A stretch of DNA of 64,000 nt, taken from the NCBI RefSeq assembly GCF_018636735.1, contig NZ_CP045200.1, positions 558,001 to 622,000 of the forward strand, written 5' to 3'. Of this stretch, positions 55,201-64,000 are shown piece after piece. Made by a program: the position numbers and the translations under genes. The stretch's first letter is position 1. The number at the start of each line of letters is the position of its first letter. Origin of the DNA: Erythrobacter sp. 3-20A1M (GTDB lineage: Bacteria > Pseudomonadota > Alphaproteobacteria > Sphingomonadales > Sphingomonadaceae). Below the pieces are notes generated by a model. The model did no database searches. It was given only the letters and a program-made list of their open reading frames with translations, and had not been told where the DNA came from.

Positions 55201-56267
55201 CGCAGCTTGAGCGTCGCCAGCCCGATCAGCGCGAGCACGATGGCGATGATCCAGAACCGGATCACGACCTTGCTCTCGCTCCAGCCGAGTTGTTCGAAAT
55301 GGTGGTGGACGGGGGCCATGCGGAACACGCGCTTGCCCGTCCGCTTGAACCAGAACACCTGAATGATGACCGACAGCGCCTCGAACACGAACAGGCCACC
55401 GACGATGGCGAGCACGATCTCGTGGTGGCTTGCCACCGCGATCGCGCCCAGCGCGCCGCCCAGCGCGAGACTGCCGGTATCGCCCATGAACACCGCCGCC
55501 GGGGGCGCGTTGAACCACAGGAAGGCGAGCCCCCCGCCCATGATCGCGGCGCAGAAGATCGCCAGCTCGCCCGCACCCGGCACATGCGGAATGCCGAGAT
55601 AGCTCGAAAAGTCGGCACGGCCCGCGAGGTAGCAGATGATGGCGAAGGTGCCCGACGCGATGATGACCGGCATGATCGCCAGGCCGTCCAGCCCGTCGGT
55701 CAGGTTCACCGCATTGCCCGCCCCCACGATCACCACCGCTGCGAAGACGTAGTAGAACGGCCCCAGCGGAATCGCCTGGTTCGATATGAAGGGGACGTAG
55801 AGCCAGGTGCTGATCTGGCTGACCACGATGTAGCTCGCGATCCCCGCCACGATGAATTCCAGCAACAGGCGAACCTTGCCCGAAACGCCGCGGTGGCTGT
55901 TCTTCGTCACCTTGTCGAGATCGTCCATGAAGCCGATCGCGCCGAAACCCACGGTCACGGCGACGCAGGCCCAGACGAACGGGCTGGACAGGTCCATCCA
56001 GATCAGCAGGCTGAGGATCAACGACAGCAGGATCATCAGCCCGCCCATGGTGGGCGTGCCGCGCTTCGCCAGATGCGTCTGCGGCCCGTCCTCGCGGATC
56101 GGCTGCCCCTTCCCCTGCCGCACGCGCAGCAGGTCGATCAGACGCGGGCCGACGATCAGGCCGATGACGAGCGCGGTCATCAGCGTCGCGCCTGCGCGGA
56201 AGGTCTGGTAGCGAACGAGGTTCAGCGGTCCTGCGTAATCCAGCCAATCGGCGAGCAGATAGAGCAT
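55197..56267 (-). CDS. mraY: Phospho-N-acetylmuramoyl-pentapeptide-transferase (MraY)
   Basis: MraY makes lipid I from UDP-MurNAc-pentapeptide and undecaprenyl phosphate. The 356-residue polytopic protein shows [23 protein letters not shown], the acidic [52 protein letters not shown] and [25 protein letters not shown] 56265-56267 has GGAAGG upstream. A 20-base gap separates it from murF. Confidence 0.97.
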   Translation of the reverse strand: MLYLLADWLDYAGPLNLVRYQTFRAGATLMTALVIGLIVGPRLIDLLRVRQGKGQPIREDGPQTHLAKRGTPTMGGLMILLSLILSLLIWMDLSSPFVWACVAVTVGFGAIGFMDDLDKVTKNSHRGVSGKVRLLLEFIVAGIASYIVVSQISTWLYVPFISNQAIPLGPFYYVFAAVVIVGAGNAVNLTDGLDGLAIMPVIIASGTFAIICYLAGRADFSSYLGIPHVPGAGELAIFCAAIMGGGLAFLWFNAPPAAVFMGDTGSLALGGALGAIAVASHHEIVLAIVGGLFVFEALSVIIQVFWFKRTGKRVFRMAPVHHHFEQLGWSESKVVIRFWIIAIVLALIGLATLKLR

Positions 56268-56287
56268 GCGGCCTTCCCGGCTCCCCT

Positions 56288-57754
56288 TCAGTTGCGGCGG
56301 GTGAAGTGGTCCACCAGCCTGCCGAGCCCGACCGAGTTCGACCCCTTGACCAGGATCGCGTCCCCCGGGACGAGGCCGTATTCCTGCAGCGCGGCTATCG
56401 CCTCGGCCGGACCTTCGCAATGGGCGAAGCCGTGCGCCGGCGGAAGGGGGGTGGCGGTCGGTTTCCCCAGTTCGCGCGCGAGGGGGAGCATTTCCTCGCC
56501 CACCAGCACCGCGAAGTCGACCTGCGTCGCGCGCAGCGGCTCCGCCAGCTGCGCATGGAAACCATCCGAAAAGTCGCCCAGCTCCTTCATGCTGCCGAGC
56601 ACCGCGATGCGGCGACCGGCTGGCGTCTGGCCGAGTTGCGCCAACGTTGCGCGCATGGAGGCGGGGTTGGCGTTGTAGCTTTCGTCGATCAGCAGCGCCT
56701 TGCCGCCCGGCACGCCGATCTGGTGTCGCGCGCCGCGCCCCTTCAGCCCGCCCATCTCCGCCAGCGCGAGACCGGCGGCGGCCAGGTCGCCGCCCGCTGC
56801 CTTCACCGCCGCCAGGACGGCGAGTGCGTTCGAGACCCAATGCTCGCCCGGCTCCGCGACCGAACAGCACAGCCGCGTATCGCCCACCTGCGCGGTAATC
56901 AGCGAGCCGCCATTCGCGGCCGGGATCGCATCGAGCAGGCGCACGTCCGCCCCCGCCCCGCGCCCGAAGGCCATGACCCGCGCGCCGATCTTGGTCGGGT
57001 GATCGCGCAGCCGCTCGAAATGCGGGTTGTCGAACGGGATGACCGCGACCCCGCCCGGTTCGAGCCCGGCGAAGATCTCCGCCTTGGCATCGGCGATCGC
57101 CTCCTCGCTGCCGAGGTTCTCGATATGGGCAGGCGCGATGGTGGTGACCACCGCGACATGCGGGCAGACCTGCCGGGTCAGCCCGGCGATCTCGCCCGCG
57201 TGGTTCATGCCCATTTCGAACACGCCGTAACGCGCGCGGGCAGGCATGCGCGCCACACTGAGCGGCACACCGACATGATTGTTGTAGCTGCGCACCGAAC
57301 GATGCGCCTGCCCGCGGCTGGAACGGTCCAGCGCGGCGAAGATCGCCTCCTTCACGCCGGTCTTGCCGACCGACCCGGTGACGCCGATCCGCTTCGCATC
57401 GGAGCGCATCCGCGCGGCGGCGGCAAGGGCGTGGAGCGCGGCGGTGGTATCCTCCACCAGCACATGCGGTCCATCGACCGGGCGATCGACCAGCGCGGCG
57501 GCAGCTCCGGACGCAAAGGCTTTCTCGACGAAACGGTGGCCGTCCATCGCATCGCCTTTCAGCGCGACGAACAGGTCGCCCGAACGCACATCGCGGCTGT
57601 CCATCTCAACCCCCGCGCACTGGAACGCGGTGCTGGCCGTACCCCCGGTCGCGGCGGCGATCTCTTCCGACGTCCACAGCGCCAGGCCGAGCCGGTCGCG
57701 TGCGACGCGCGGCCACTGGCGCAGCGCGGGATGCGGCTGGCGCAACGCGCTCAT
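56288..57754 (-). CDS. murF: UDP-N-acetylmuramoyl-tripeptide--D-alanyl-D-alanine ligase
   Basis: MurF joins D-Ala-D-Ala to the tripeptide. The 488-residue product has an extended N-terminus (residues 1-25, [19 protein letters not shown]) ahead of the standard domain. [24 protein letters not shown], the P-loop [12 protein letters not shown] (125-136), [24 protein letters not shown] and [16 protein letters not shown] follow. The usual GKTGTK reads GKTGVK, a mild variation. The ATG overlaps the murE stop (ATGA). Confidence 0.95.
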   Translation of the reverse strand: MSALRQPHPALRQWPRVARDRLGLALWTSEEIAAATGGTASTAFQCAGVEMDSRDVRSGDLFVALKGDAMDGHRFVEKAFASGAAAALVDRPVDGPHVLVEDTTAALHALAAAARMRSDAKRIGVTGSVGKTGVKEAIFAALDRSSRGQAHRSVRSYNNHVGVPLSVARMPARARYGVFEMGMNHAGEIAGLTRQVCPHVAVVTTIAPAHIENLGSEEAIADAKAEIFAGLEPGGVAVIPFDNPHFERLRDHPTKIGARVMAFGRGAGADVRLLDAIPAANGGSLITAQVGDTRLCCSVAEPGEHWVSNALAVLAAVKAAGGDLAAAGLALAEMGGLKGRGARHQIGVPGGKALLIDESYNANPASMRATLAQLGQTPAGRRIAVLGSMKELGDFSDGFHAQLAEPLRATQVDFAVLVGEEMLPLARELGKPTATPLPPAHGFAHCEGPAEAIAALQEYGLVPGDAILVKGSNSVGLGRLVDHFTRRN

Positions 57755-59232
57755 GCCTCGTCTCCCGATCCGGAGGCGCATTCGCGCGCCACCGTCACAT
57801 CGTCGAACGGCAATATTTTCATATCGTCTCCCGAGCCCACGATCTGGCCCTGTTCGTGTCCCTTGCCCGCGATCAGGACGATGTCGTCCGCGCCGGCCAT
57901 ACCGATCGCGGTCGCGATGGCATCGCGTCGGCTGCCGATCTCGCGAATATTGCCATCACCCGCTCCGGCCAGCACCGCGGCCCGGATCGCGCCCGGGTCC
58001 TCCCCGCGCGGATTGTCGTCGGTAACGATGGCGATGTCGGAAGCGCGCGCGGCGACTTCGCCCATCGGGGCGCGCTTGCCGGTATCGCGGTCGCCGCCTG
58101 CGCCGAAGACGGTGATCAGCCTGCCGTTCACATGCGGGCGCAGCGCCTCGATCGCGGCCTCCAGCGCTTCGGGCGTATGGGCGTAATCGATATAGACCGG
58201 CGCCCCGTCGCGCGTGATGACCGCGCGTTCGAGCCGCCCGCGCACCGGTTGAAGCCGCGCGACCCCGTCCCACACGCGGGCCGGGTCCGTACCCGTCGCG
58301 ATGGCGAGCCCCGCCGCGACCAGCGCGTTCGATACCTGGTATGCGCCGATCAGCGGCAGGCGCAGCTTACGCGTTTCGCCTCCGGTTTCGAGCGTCAGGT
58401 CCTGCCCGAGCTGGGTCGGCGATCGATCGACCAGGCGGATGTCGCTGCCGTCCGTGCCCACGGTAAACGGCTTGAGACCCCGCCGCTGCGCATGATCGAT
58501 CGCGCGTGCGCACCAGTCGCCGCCATCGGTCCAGATCACCGCGCTGCCGCCATCGACCACCACCTCGTCGAACAGGCGCATCTTGGCCGCGAAATAATCG
58601 TCCATGTCGACGTGGTAGTCGAGATGGTCGCGGCTGAGATTGGTGAAGGCGGCCGCCGCGACGGGCAGCCCCTCGTTGCGGTATTGCGACAGACCGTGGC
58701 TGGACGCTTCGTAGGCGATGTGCGTCACCCCCTCGCGCGCCAGCCCGCTGACATTGGACAGGAAGGTCACGATATCGGGCGTGGTCAGCCCGGTCGAAAC
58801 GCTCTCGTCCGGCGTGGTGACGCCCAGCGTGCCGATGCTCGCCGCGCGCTCGCCCGCCATGCGCCACAGCTGGCGCGTCATCTCTACGGTGGAGGTCTTG
58901 CCGTTGGTGCCCGTCACCGCGACGATGGTATCGGGCACCGGCTTGAAGAACTGCGCGGCCAGCAGCGCGAAGGCGCGGCGCGGATTGGCGTCGGCGAAGT
59001 GGAATGCGCCCTCGACCCGCGCCTCCGGCCGGGCGACCACTGCGATCGCGCCGCTTTCGATGGCGGAAGGGATGAAGTCCTCGCCATTCACCTTCGCGCC
59101 GCGAAAGGCACCGAATACGGTACCGGGGGCGACCTTGCGATGGTCGATCGCGAAGCCGGTGACGTTCTTGCCCCCGACGGGATCGTCGGCGAGGTCGAAA
59201 CCGGCCTGGTAGGCGAGATCGGCGAGTTTCAT
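57751..59232 (-). CDS. murE: UDP-N-acetylmuramoyl-L-alanyl-D-glutamate--2,6-diaminopimelate ligase
   Basis: MurE adds meso-diaminopimelate as the third residue of the stem peptide. The 493-residue ligase has GAFRGAKVNGEDFIPSAI, the P-loop TGTNGKTST (107-115), EASSHGLSQYR, NLSRDHLDYHVDMDDYF, YIDYAHTPEAL and VTDDNPRGEDP. The DNPR motif marks diaminopimelate rather than lysine specificity, agreeing with the lysA gene in this window. Overlaps ftsI and murF. Confidence 0.97.
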   Translation of the reverse strand: MKLADLAYQAGFDLADDPVGGKNVTGFAIDHRKVAPGTVFGAFRGAKVNGEDFIPSAIESGAIAVVARPEARVEGAFHFADANPRRAFALLAAQFFKPVPDTIVAVTGTNGKTSTVEMTRQLWRMAGERAASIGTLGVTTPDESVSTGLTTPDIVTFLSNVSGLAREGVTHIAYEASSHGLSQYRNEGLPVAAAAFTNLSRDHLDYHVDMDDYFAAKMRLFDEVVVDGGSAVIWTDGGDWCARAIDHAQRRGLKPFTVGTDGSDIRLVDRSPTQLGQDLTLETGGETRKLRLPLIGAYQVSNALVAAGLAIATGTDPARVWDGVARLQPVRGRLERAVITRDGAPVYIDYAHTPEALEAAIEALRPHVNGRLITVFGAGGDRDTGKRAPMGEVAARASDIAIVTDDNPRGEDPGAIRAAVLAGAGDGNIREIGSRRDAIATAIGMAGADDIVLIAGKGHEQGQIVGSGDDMKILPFDDVTVARECASGSGDEA

Positions 59233-60959
59233 TCGGCCGCCACTCCCGCTTCCGGCACCATCGGGCGCAGGTCGGAGATATCGACGTCGCGAGTCTCGTC
59301 GGGCCGCACGCCCAGCAAGGGGCCGATACGCGGCACCAGCCGCCCGACGATAGGGGCCGCGTTCCAGGCGGCGGTGCGCTGGTAGGAGCTCGCCAGCGTG
59401 CCCTTCGGCTCGTCCAGCATGGAGATCACCACATAGCGCGGATGATCCATCGGGAAGGCCGCCGCGAAGGTCGAGATCAGCAGCTTCTTCTGATAACCGT
59501 GCGCGCCCGGCTTCTCCGCCGAGCCGGTCTTGCCCCCGACGCGATAGCCCGGCGCGTCGGCGCTGCGACCGGTGCCGTACGAGGTGATCATGCGCAGCAA
59601 CTGGCGCATGCGCGAGCTGGTCGATTCCTTGAACACCCGCCGTCCGCGCGGGGCATGTCCGGGCGCGACCTTGTACAGGGTGGCCGGACGCCAGATCCCG
59701 CCATTGACCATCGCGGCGTAGGCGCTCGCGAGGTGGAGCGGCGTGACCGCGATGCCGTGGCCGAAGCCGACCGTCATCGTGCGCAGGCGCGGCCAGTCCT
59801 TGCCCGGCCAGATCGGAAAGCCCTTTGCCGGCAATTCGATATAGGGCCGCTCGTTCATGCCCAGATCGATCATGGTCTGGCGCAGCCTGGTGCTGCCGAT
59901 CTGGTCGGCCAGTCGCGCGGTTACCGTGTTGGACGAATGGATCAGCGTTTCGGGAATGTTGAGCGTATTGCCCATGCTGTGGCTGTCGTGGATGGTGAAG
60001 CGCCCGACACGCAGCGGCGTCGCATCGTAACGTTTGCCGAAATCGCGCACGATACCCGCATCGATGGCGGAGGCTACGGTGATCGGCTTGAACGTCGATC
60101 CCAGCTCGTAAACCTGGTTCGTCACCCGGTTGAACATGTTGTCGACGCCCTGCTGGTCGAGATGGTTGGGATCGAATTCGGGGAGGGAGGCCAGCGCCAG
60201 CACCTCGCCCGTTTCCACGTCGAGCACGATGCCCGCCGCGCCCTTCGCCTCGACCGAGCGCATGCCGCGGCTCAGCTCGTCCTCCAGCGCGCCCTGCACG
60301 CGCATGTCGATCGACAGCGCCACCGGCGCCCCTCGACGCGCGGGGTCGGACAGGCGATCCTGCAGCACCTCTTCCATGCCGACCTTGCCCTTGCCGTCGG
60401 CACCGACATAGCCGAGGACGTGCGCGGCCATGGAGCCTTGCGGATAGTAGCGGTCGGCCTCCTCCGGCAATTCCAGCGCCAGTTCGCCGATGTCGAACAC
60501 CCGGTTCGCTTCCTCGGGCAGAACGTGCCGGCGCAGATAGCCCCGCTTGCCAGAGGCGAGCCGCCGCGCGACCACCGCTTCGTCCAGATCGGGGAAGATC
60601 GCCTTCAGCTCGCGCGCGACGAGCTGGGGCGAGCGCACCAGCGGCGCGCCATCCTCGCCCAGCGCCTCGGGATTGAACCACAGCGCGCGCGCGGGATAGT
60701 TGCGCGCCAGCGACATGCCGTTGCGGTCGACGATTTCCCCGCGCGGCGGCAGCAACGCCTGTTGCAGGTTCATCGGACCGCTGCCTGCGCCGCTCATCCC
60801 GAAGAACACGATCCGCAACAGCGCGAGCAGCGCCAGAACGGCGAACCCGCCCGCAACCATCAGCACGCGCATCTTCGCGGTCAGCACGGCGATCCGTCGA
60901 TCGGCGACGATGCGCGACCGGCCATAGGTGATGGGGGGATCGATGGCGAAGGCGTTCAC
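59229..60959 (-). CDS. ftsI: Peptidoglycan D,D-transpeptidase FtsI (PBP3)
   Basis: FtsI cross-links septal peptidoglycan in the FtsQLB/FtsW complex. The 576-residue class B PBP has a short cytoplasmic tail and one membrane helix (about 30-54). The pedestal domain (PRGEIVDRNG, DIGELALELPEEADRYYPQGSMAAHVLGYVG) precedes the catalytic domain with S288-x-x-K291 in GSTFKPIT, S342-S-N344 and K477-T-G479 in GGKTGSAEK. Overlaps ftsL and murE by 4 bases. Confidence 0.96.
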   Translation of the reverse strand: MNAFAIDPPITYGRSRIVADRRIAVLTAKMRVLMVAGGFAVLALLALLRIVFFGMSGAGSGPMNLQQALLPPRGEIVDRNGMSLARNYPARALWFNPEALGEDGAPLVRSPQLVARELKAIFPDLDEAVVARRLASGKRGYLRRHVLPEEANRVFDIGELALELPEEADRYYPQGSMAAHVLGYVGADGKGKVGMEEVLQDRLSDPARRGAPVALSIDMRVQGALEDELSRGMRSVEAKGAAGIVLDVETGEVLALASLPEFDPNHLDQQGVDNMFNRVTNQVYELGSTFKPITVASAIDAGIVRDFGKRYDATPLRVGRFTIHDSHSMGNTLNIPETLIHSSNTVTARLADQIGSTRLRQTMIDLGMNERPYIELPAKGFPIWPGKDWPRLRTMTVGFGHGIAVTPLHLASAYAAMVNGGIWRPATLYKVAPGHAPRGRRVFKESTSSRMRQLLRMITSYGTGRSADAPGYRVGGKTGSAEKPGAHGYQKKLLISTFAAAFPMDHPRYVVISMLDEPKGTLASSYQRTAAWNAAPIVGRLVPRIGPLLGVRPDETRDVDISDLRPMVPEAGVAAE

Positions 60960-61483
60960 TGCGCGATCTCGGCCCCCGGCTGGAACGAGACGCCTGCCGC
61001 CAGGCGCTGACCCAGCGAACCGCGCATGTCGGCGGTCAGCGAGCGGCCGCTTTCCTTCTCGTCCGCGACCTCGTCATCCTTGGCCGCGAGTTCGGCGATG
61101 CCGGTCAGCGGGTTGACCATCGCGGGAAGCTCACCCTCGTCGATGGCGCGTGCCACGCGGATGGGGCTCGGCGCGCCGGGGCCGGGCAGCGAACCCAGGC
61201 TCGCCAGCTGGCGCTCGTTTTCCAGATACTGGTCGGCGCGCGGCGCCTGATAGCCGAAATCGACCGCGTTCCAGTCCGACAGCTGGCGCTGGTTGGAACG
61301 GGTCTCGAATTCGGTTTCGAGGCGGGAGGTCTCGCGTTCGAGCGCGACGATCTGCCGCTCGGCGCGAACAACCTCGCTCTTCACCGTGCGCACCTGGAAG
61401 GTAAGCGCCAGGAACAGGGCGAAGGTCGCGCCCAGGACGACTGCCCAGCCCATGCGGCGCAGGCGGCTACCACCGATCATCAT
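60956..61483 (-). CDS. ftsL: Cell division protein FtsL
   Basis: The 175-residue product sits at the ftsL position and has the right build: a short basic N-terminus, one membrane helix ([22 protein letters not shown]) and a periplasmic coiled coil ([32 protein letters not shown]). [12 protein letters not shown], an alphaproteobacterial FtsL-like stretch, follows. It is longer than E. coli FtsL because of a polar tail of about 80 residues. The sequence of this family is poorly conserved, so position and topology carry the call. Overlaps rsmH and ftsI by 4 bases. Confidence 0.85.
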   Translation of the reverse strand: MMIGGSRLRRMGWAVVLGATFALFLALTFQVRTVKSEVVRAERQIVALERETSRLETEFETRSNQRQLSDWNAVDFGYQAPRADQYLENERQLASLGSLPGPGAPSPIRVARAIDEGELPAMVNPLTGIAELAAKDDEVADEKESGRSLTADMRGSLGQRLAAGVSFQPGAEIAQ

Positions 61484-62418
61484 GCGGCCTCCTTGCGTGC
61501 GGGAATGTCGGTGCGCACCGCGCTTCGCAGCGTGGCGGAGCGGGCGCGGGGGTTGCGCGCCACCTCTGCCTCGCCCGGCCGCACGGCGCGCGAGACTTGC
61601 GAAAAGACGGCCGGCGGCTGCTCCTGGAGGGGGAGGTGTCGGGAGCCGCCGCCGGTCGCTTCGGAAGCGTCCTTGAGGAAGCGCTTCACGATCCTGTCTT
61701 CGAGCGAATGGAAGCTGACCACCGCGAGCCGTCCGCCGGGCCGCAACAGCGTCTCGGCGGCGGCGAGGCCGTGGCGCAATTCGTCGAGCTCGGCGTTCAC
61801 ATGGATGCGGACCGCTTGGAAGGTGCGGGTCGCCGGGTCCTTCGGCGCGCCGGGGCGATAGCCCAGCGCCTTGCGTACGACATGGGCGAGTTCGCCGGTG
61901 GTCGAAAGCGGGCGCGCGGCGACGATGGCGCGCGCTACCCGGCGCGACTGGCGTTCCTCGCCATAGGTGTAGAGCACGTCGGCGATCGCGCCCTCGTCCG
62001 CGGCGTTGAGGAAATCGGCGGCGCTTTCGCCCTCCTGGCTCATCCGCATGTCGAGCGGGCCGTCGGCGGAGAAGGCGAAGCCCCGCTCCCCCTGGTCGAG
62101 CTGCATGGAGGAAACGCCGATGTCGAACATGATCCCGTCGACGCTGGCGATCCCGGCCTCGGCAAGGGTGCGCACCATGGCGGAAAAGCGTGCGGGGTGG
62201 AGGACCAGCCGCTCACCGAACTCCGCCTCCATCGGCGCAGCCGCGGCGATCGCATCGGGATCGCGGTCGAACGCATGGACTTGCGCCCCGCGTTCGAGCA
62301 CGGCGCGCGTATAGCCGCCGGCGCCGAAGGTCGCGTCGACGATGACGTCGCCCGGTTGCGGATCAAGCGCTTCGATCACCTCTTCCAGCAGCACGGGAAT
62401 ATGCGGGGACGCGCTCAC
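61480..62418 (-). CDS. rsmH: 16S rRNA (cytosine(1402)-N(4))-methyltransferase
   Basis: RsmH (MraW) methylates C1402 in the decoding centre. The 312-residue product has [13 protein letters not shown], the SAM site [73 protein letters not shown] and the closing [15 protein letters not shown]. It starts at GTG 62416-62418 with a GTGA overlap with the mraZ stop. Confidence 0.97.
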   Translation of the reverse strand: MSASPHIPVLLEEVIEALDPQPGDVIVDATFGAGGYTRAVLERGAQVHAFDRDPDAIAAAAPMEAEFGERLVLHPARFSAMVRTLAEAGIASVDGIMFDIGVSSMQLDQGERGFAFSADGPLDMRMSQEGESAADFLNAADEGAIADVLYTYGEERQSRRVARAIVAARPLSTTGELAHVVRKALGYRPGAPKDPATRTFQAVRIHVNAELDELRHGLAAAETLLRPGGRLAVVSFHSLEDRIVKRFLKDASEATGGGSRHLPLQEQPPAVFSQVSRAVRPGEAEVARNPRARSATLRSAVRTDIPARKEAA

Positions 62419-62918
62419 TTGCCCTTCCCCTTGCCCTTGGCGGAAGCTTCGGCGACCAGCGCGGCGCAGGCTGCCTTGGCGGCGGCGAATTCGTCGCCCA
62501 TGCGCGCGATCTCGGCCGGGTTCCACGCGGTGAAGAACCGGCCCGCGCCCTGGAAGAACAGCCCGTCCTCGATATCGGCGAGATCGCGCAGATAGTCCGG
62601 CATCACGAAGCGGCCGCTGTCGTCGAAGGGGATGGTGGCGAAGCCGTTCAACTGGAGCGAACGCTGCTCGCGGTCGAAATCGCGCCCGAACTTGAACGCC
62701 ATTTCTTCCTCGCGGTCGAGCTGCGCCTCGAATTCGTCCATGCGCGAAAGGCCGAAGCCGACGAGGCAATTCCAGCGGTCGTGCTTGGTCAGGCACAGCG
62801 TGCGGCCATCGGAGGAGAGTTTGACGGCGTTGCGGAAGGCAGGGGGCAGCACGAAGCGCCCCTTGTCGCCTGCAGGCGAATAAGCCTGTCCGCTAAACCC
62901 TCTGAACCCCTCGGCCAC
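62415..62918 (-). CDS. mraZ: Division/cell-wall cluster protein MraZ
   Basis: MraZ is an AbrB-fold DNA-binding protein that represses the dcw promoter in E. coli. The 167-residue product has the two SpoVT/AbrB-like repeats ([16 protein letters not shown] and [18 protein letters not shown]) and a lysine/glycine tail. The start is GTG 62916-62918, with AGGGGC directly upstream. It is the first gene of the cluster. The canonical repeated GTGGG boxes are not clearly seen upstream, so autoregulation is not demonstrated. Confidence 0.92.
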   Translation of the reverse strand: MAEGFRGFSGQAYSPAGDKGRFVLPPAFRNAVKLSSDGRTLCLTKHDRWNCLVGFGLSRMDEFEAQLDREEEMAFKFGRDFDREQRSLQLNGFATIPFDDSGRFVMPDYLRDLADIEDGLFFQGAGRFFTAWNPAEIARMGDEFAAAKAACAALVAEASAKGKGKGK

Positions 62919-63234
62919 GTGCCCCTACACCCCAGGAAATTGAACGCCTCCCTCGGACATCGGCACGACTTCTCCGCTGTCGCCCGCACGATATCGCGAG
63001 CGACCTGCCCTTGTGGCAGCGCAAAGCACGTCGGCCTGTCCGTTGGCATTTCTTGTTACCGCGTGCCCGCGCGGGATTAAAGGGGAAATCTGGTTTTTTT
63101 ACGGGATAGCGCGGTAATAGTTTGTTTTCTTTCGCTATTTTCGCGAAGCGCGTCCCGCTATGCCTAACGGAACCTTTACGGCACCCCTCGCGGCAAATAT
63201 CGGAAATCCGGGGTTTCGGAAGACTCGTGTTGGA
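62919..63234. other. Intergenic region upstream of the division cluster
   Basis: This 316-base gap is where the dcw promoter should lie. It contains an AT-rich patch at about 63080-63145 (with a T-tract GGTTTTTTTACG on the plus strand) and a small dyad TTCGCGAA. I see no convincing -35/-10 pair, no MraZ-type repeat set and no protein-coding frame worth calling; frames here are shadows continuing into mraZ. Confidence 0.4.
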
Positions 63235-64000
63235 TCACGGCGCAGCTGTTCCCGCGTTATCCCCGCTTCCGTCCCGTGCCATCCCTACCAGTTCCCGCAG
63301 CGCCTTTGGCGACTCGGGTGTCTCGAATCCCGCCTCCAGCAGAGTCGCATCGGCGACCGCCACGACGCGCCCCGTTCCGATGCGGCAATCGGCCATCAGA
63401 TCGCCCGCCTCCAGCACGCAATCCGCGCTGGCTCCCCCGGCCGGCTCCCGCTTGGCGAAGCGACCCGCGCTCGCCACGGGGATGATGGCATCGGCCACCT
63501 GCACTTGCGTAACGGCGGTATCGTGACTTGGCGGGAGCAGCCGCAAGCCCCACCGGGCCAGGATCGGATCGAGCAGCGCGACATCCTGCGGCCGGCGCGG
63601 ATCGCCCAGGGGATAGGCGGTTTCCCCCGACAGGAGGGGATCGGCGAAGATCAGAACGTGTCCGCCCGCGCGCACCCAGTCGTCCAGTGCGACGTTCTCC
63701 GGGCCGGACAGGGCGCGGGGCTGCGCCAGAACGAGGGTATCGATCCCCTGCAATGCCGACGCGTCCAGCGCATCGACGGGCACCAGGCGATAGGATCGTT
63801 CGAGCGCTTCCCGCGCCCAGTGCGATGCGTCCGAGTCTCCGCCGAGCGCGGTCAGTGCCCCGCCCTCCGGCCAGTAGATCGGCAGCGTGGACATGAGGCC
63901 GAGCGCCGGACGCGTCGCAGGGGGGCCATCGCGCTGCGGCAGTTGCGCGGGCTCCGCCGGCCCGCAGGCCGACAGGCAGACCGCCAGCATCGGGCCGAAC
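63235..64000 (-). CDS. GldG/DUF4350-like lipoprotein, 5' end beyond the window
   Basis: The visible 255 residues include a lipobox-like LSACGPAEP just after the window edge, then LMSTLPIYWPEGG, LVPVDALDASALQGIDTLVLAQPRALSGPENVALDDWVRAGGHVLIFADPLL and a later RIGTGRVVAVADATLLE. This is the alpha/beta glutamine-amidotransferase-like fold of the GldG/DUF4350 group, usually partner of an ABC transporter. An internal ATG at 63990 would give too short a signal peptide, so the real start is probably outside the window. The partner genes are not visible. Confidence 0.6.
   Translation of the reverse strand, partial: FGPMLAVCLSACGPAEPAQLPQRDGPPATRPALGLMSTLPIYWPEGGALTALGGDSDASHWAREALERSYRLVPVDALDASALQGIDTLVLAQPRALSGPENVALDDWVRAGGHVLIFADPLLSGETAYPLGDPRRPQDVALLDPILARWGLRLLPPSHDTAVTQVQVADAIIPVASAGRFAKREPAGGASADCVLEAGDLMADCRIGTGRVVAVADATLLEAGFETPESPKALRELVGMARDGSGDNAGTAAP

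Noticed and set aside
62919-63000. MraZ operator (repeated GTGGG boxes)
   Set aside because: Only loose G-runs (TGGGGTGTAGGGG) without the regular spacing are seen; not enough to call.
62789-63049. 86-codon leftward frame upstream of and into mraZ
   Set aside because: Runs through mraZ in a wrong frame and has no recognisable motif.

Overview
The window is GC-rich (by eye roughly two thirds G+C) and comes from an alphaproteobacterium. The gene content and order point to Sphingomonadales, most likely Erythrobacteraceae. The pointers are the rpsO-pnp-truB-S2P block, the argH/small lipoprotein/lysA run, the DUF2849/DUF934 sulfite-reduction operon, a hisZ-type histidine system beside serA/serC and purA, a complete compact dcw cluster, and the dispersed CTTCGACAAGCTCAGG-type palindromic repeat that is common in this order. 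The lineage call is inference from gene order and family resemblance; no database search was possible.

Layout. 1-5.3 kb: end of a DUF1993 gene, a bidirectional terminator, then a leftward block pnp, rpsO, truB, site-2 protease, tdk. 5.4-8.2 kb: an MDR-type oxidoreductase, asparaginase, an apparently frameshifted small gene with a Fur-box-like operator, and tRNA-Val(UAC). 8.2-14 kb: lipoprotein TlpA divergent from argH-lipoprotein-lysA-precorrin-2 dehydrogenase, then a leftward winged-helix regulator behind a textbook SOS (LexA) promoter. 13.5-21.7 kb: leftward serC-serA-hisZ and purA-L,D-transpeptidase, interrupted by rightward aldo-keto reductase and DUF5694 genes and peppered with palindromic repeats. 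21.8-26.5 kb: GT4 glycosyltransferase, padR-DUF2218, rarA with a coupled RNase H-like protein, tRNA-Thr(UGU). 26.5-26.9 kb: non-coding, with two copies of a ~90-nt element whose helices covary. 26.9-31.9 kb: queF, a Pro/Thr-rich membrane protein, sseA, metC and a frameshifted mscS. 32-35.9 kb: a sulfite/APS reduction operon (SUMT, DUF2849, cysI, DUF934, cysH). 35.9-42 kb: leftward epimerase-proB, obgE, tRNA-Ala(CGC), a polyproline lipoprotein, a Bax-inhibitor-like protein and a YbjN protein. 42.2-62.9 kb: a TPR/SPOR protein and the full leftward division/cell-wall cluster mraZ-rsmH-ftsL-ftsI-murE-murF-mraY-murD-ftsW-murG-murC-murB-ddl-ftsQ-ftsA-ftsZ, nearly every junction overlapping by 1-4 nt (ddl/ftsQ by 20 nt). 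63.2-64 kb: a GldG/DUF4350-like lipoprotein running off the edge.

How the genes work together. The siroheme genes (precorrin-2 dehydrogenase at 11.7 kb, SUMT at 32 kb) supply the cofactor of CysI. CysH and CysI make sulfide, which feeds methionine and cysteine metabolism near metC and sseA. serC/serA start serine synthesis and hisZ is the regulatory subunit for histidine synthesis. lysA takes the meso-diaminopimelate that murE also uses, so wall precursor and lysine supply sit in the same window.

Most noteworthy: the SOS promoter in front of an uncharacterised winged-helix protein; the covarying twin element at 26.6-26.8 kb; a Fur box ahead of a frameshifted unknown gene; a palindromic repeat that supplies the start codon and N-region of a lipoprotein L,D-transpeptidase; and a likely frameshift in mscS.
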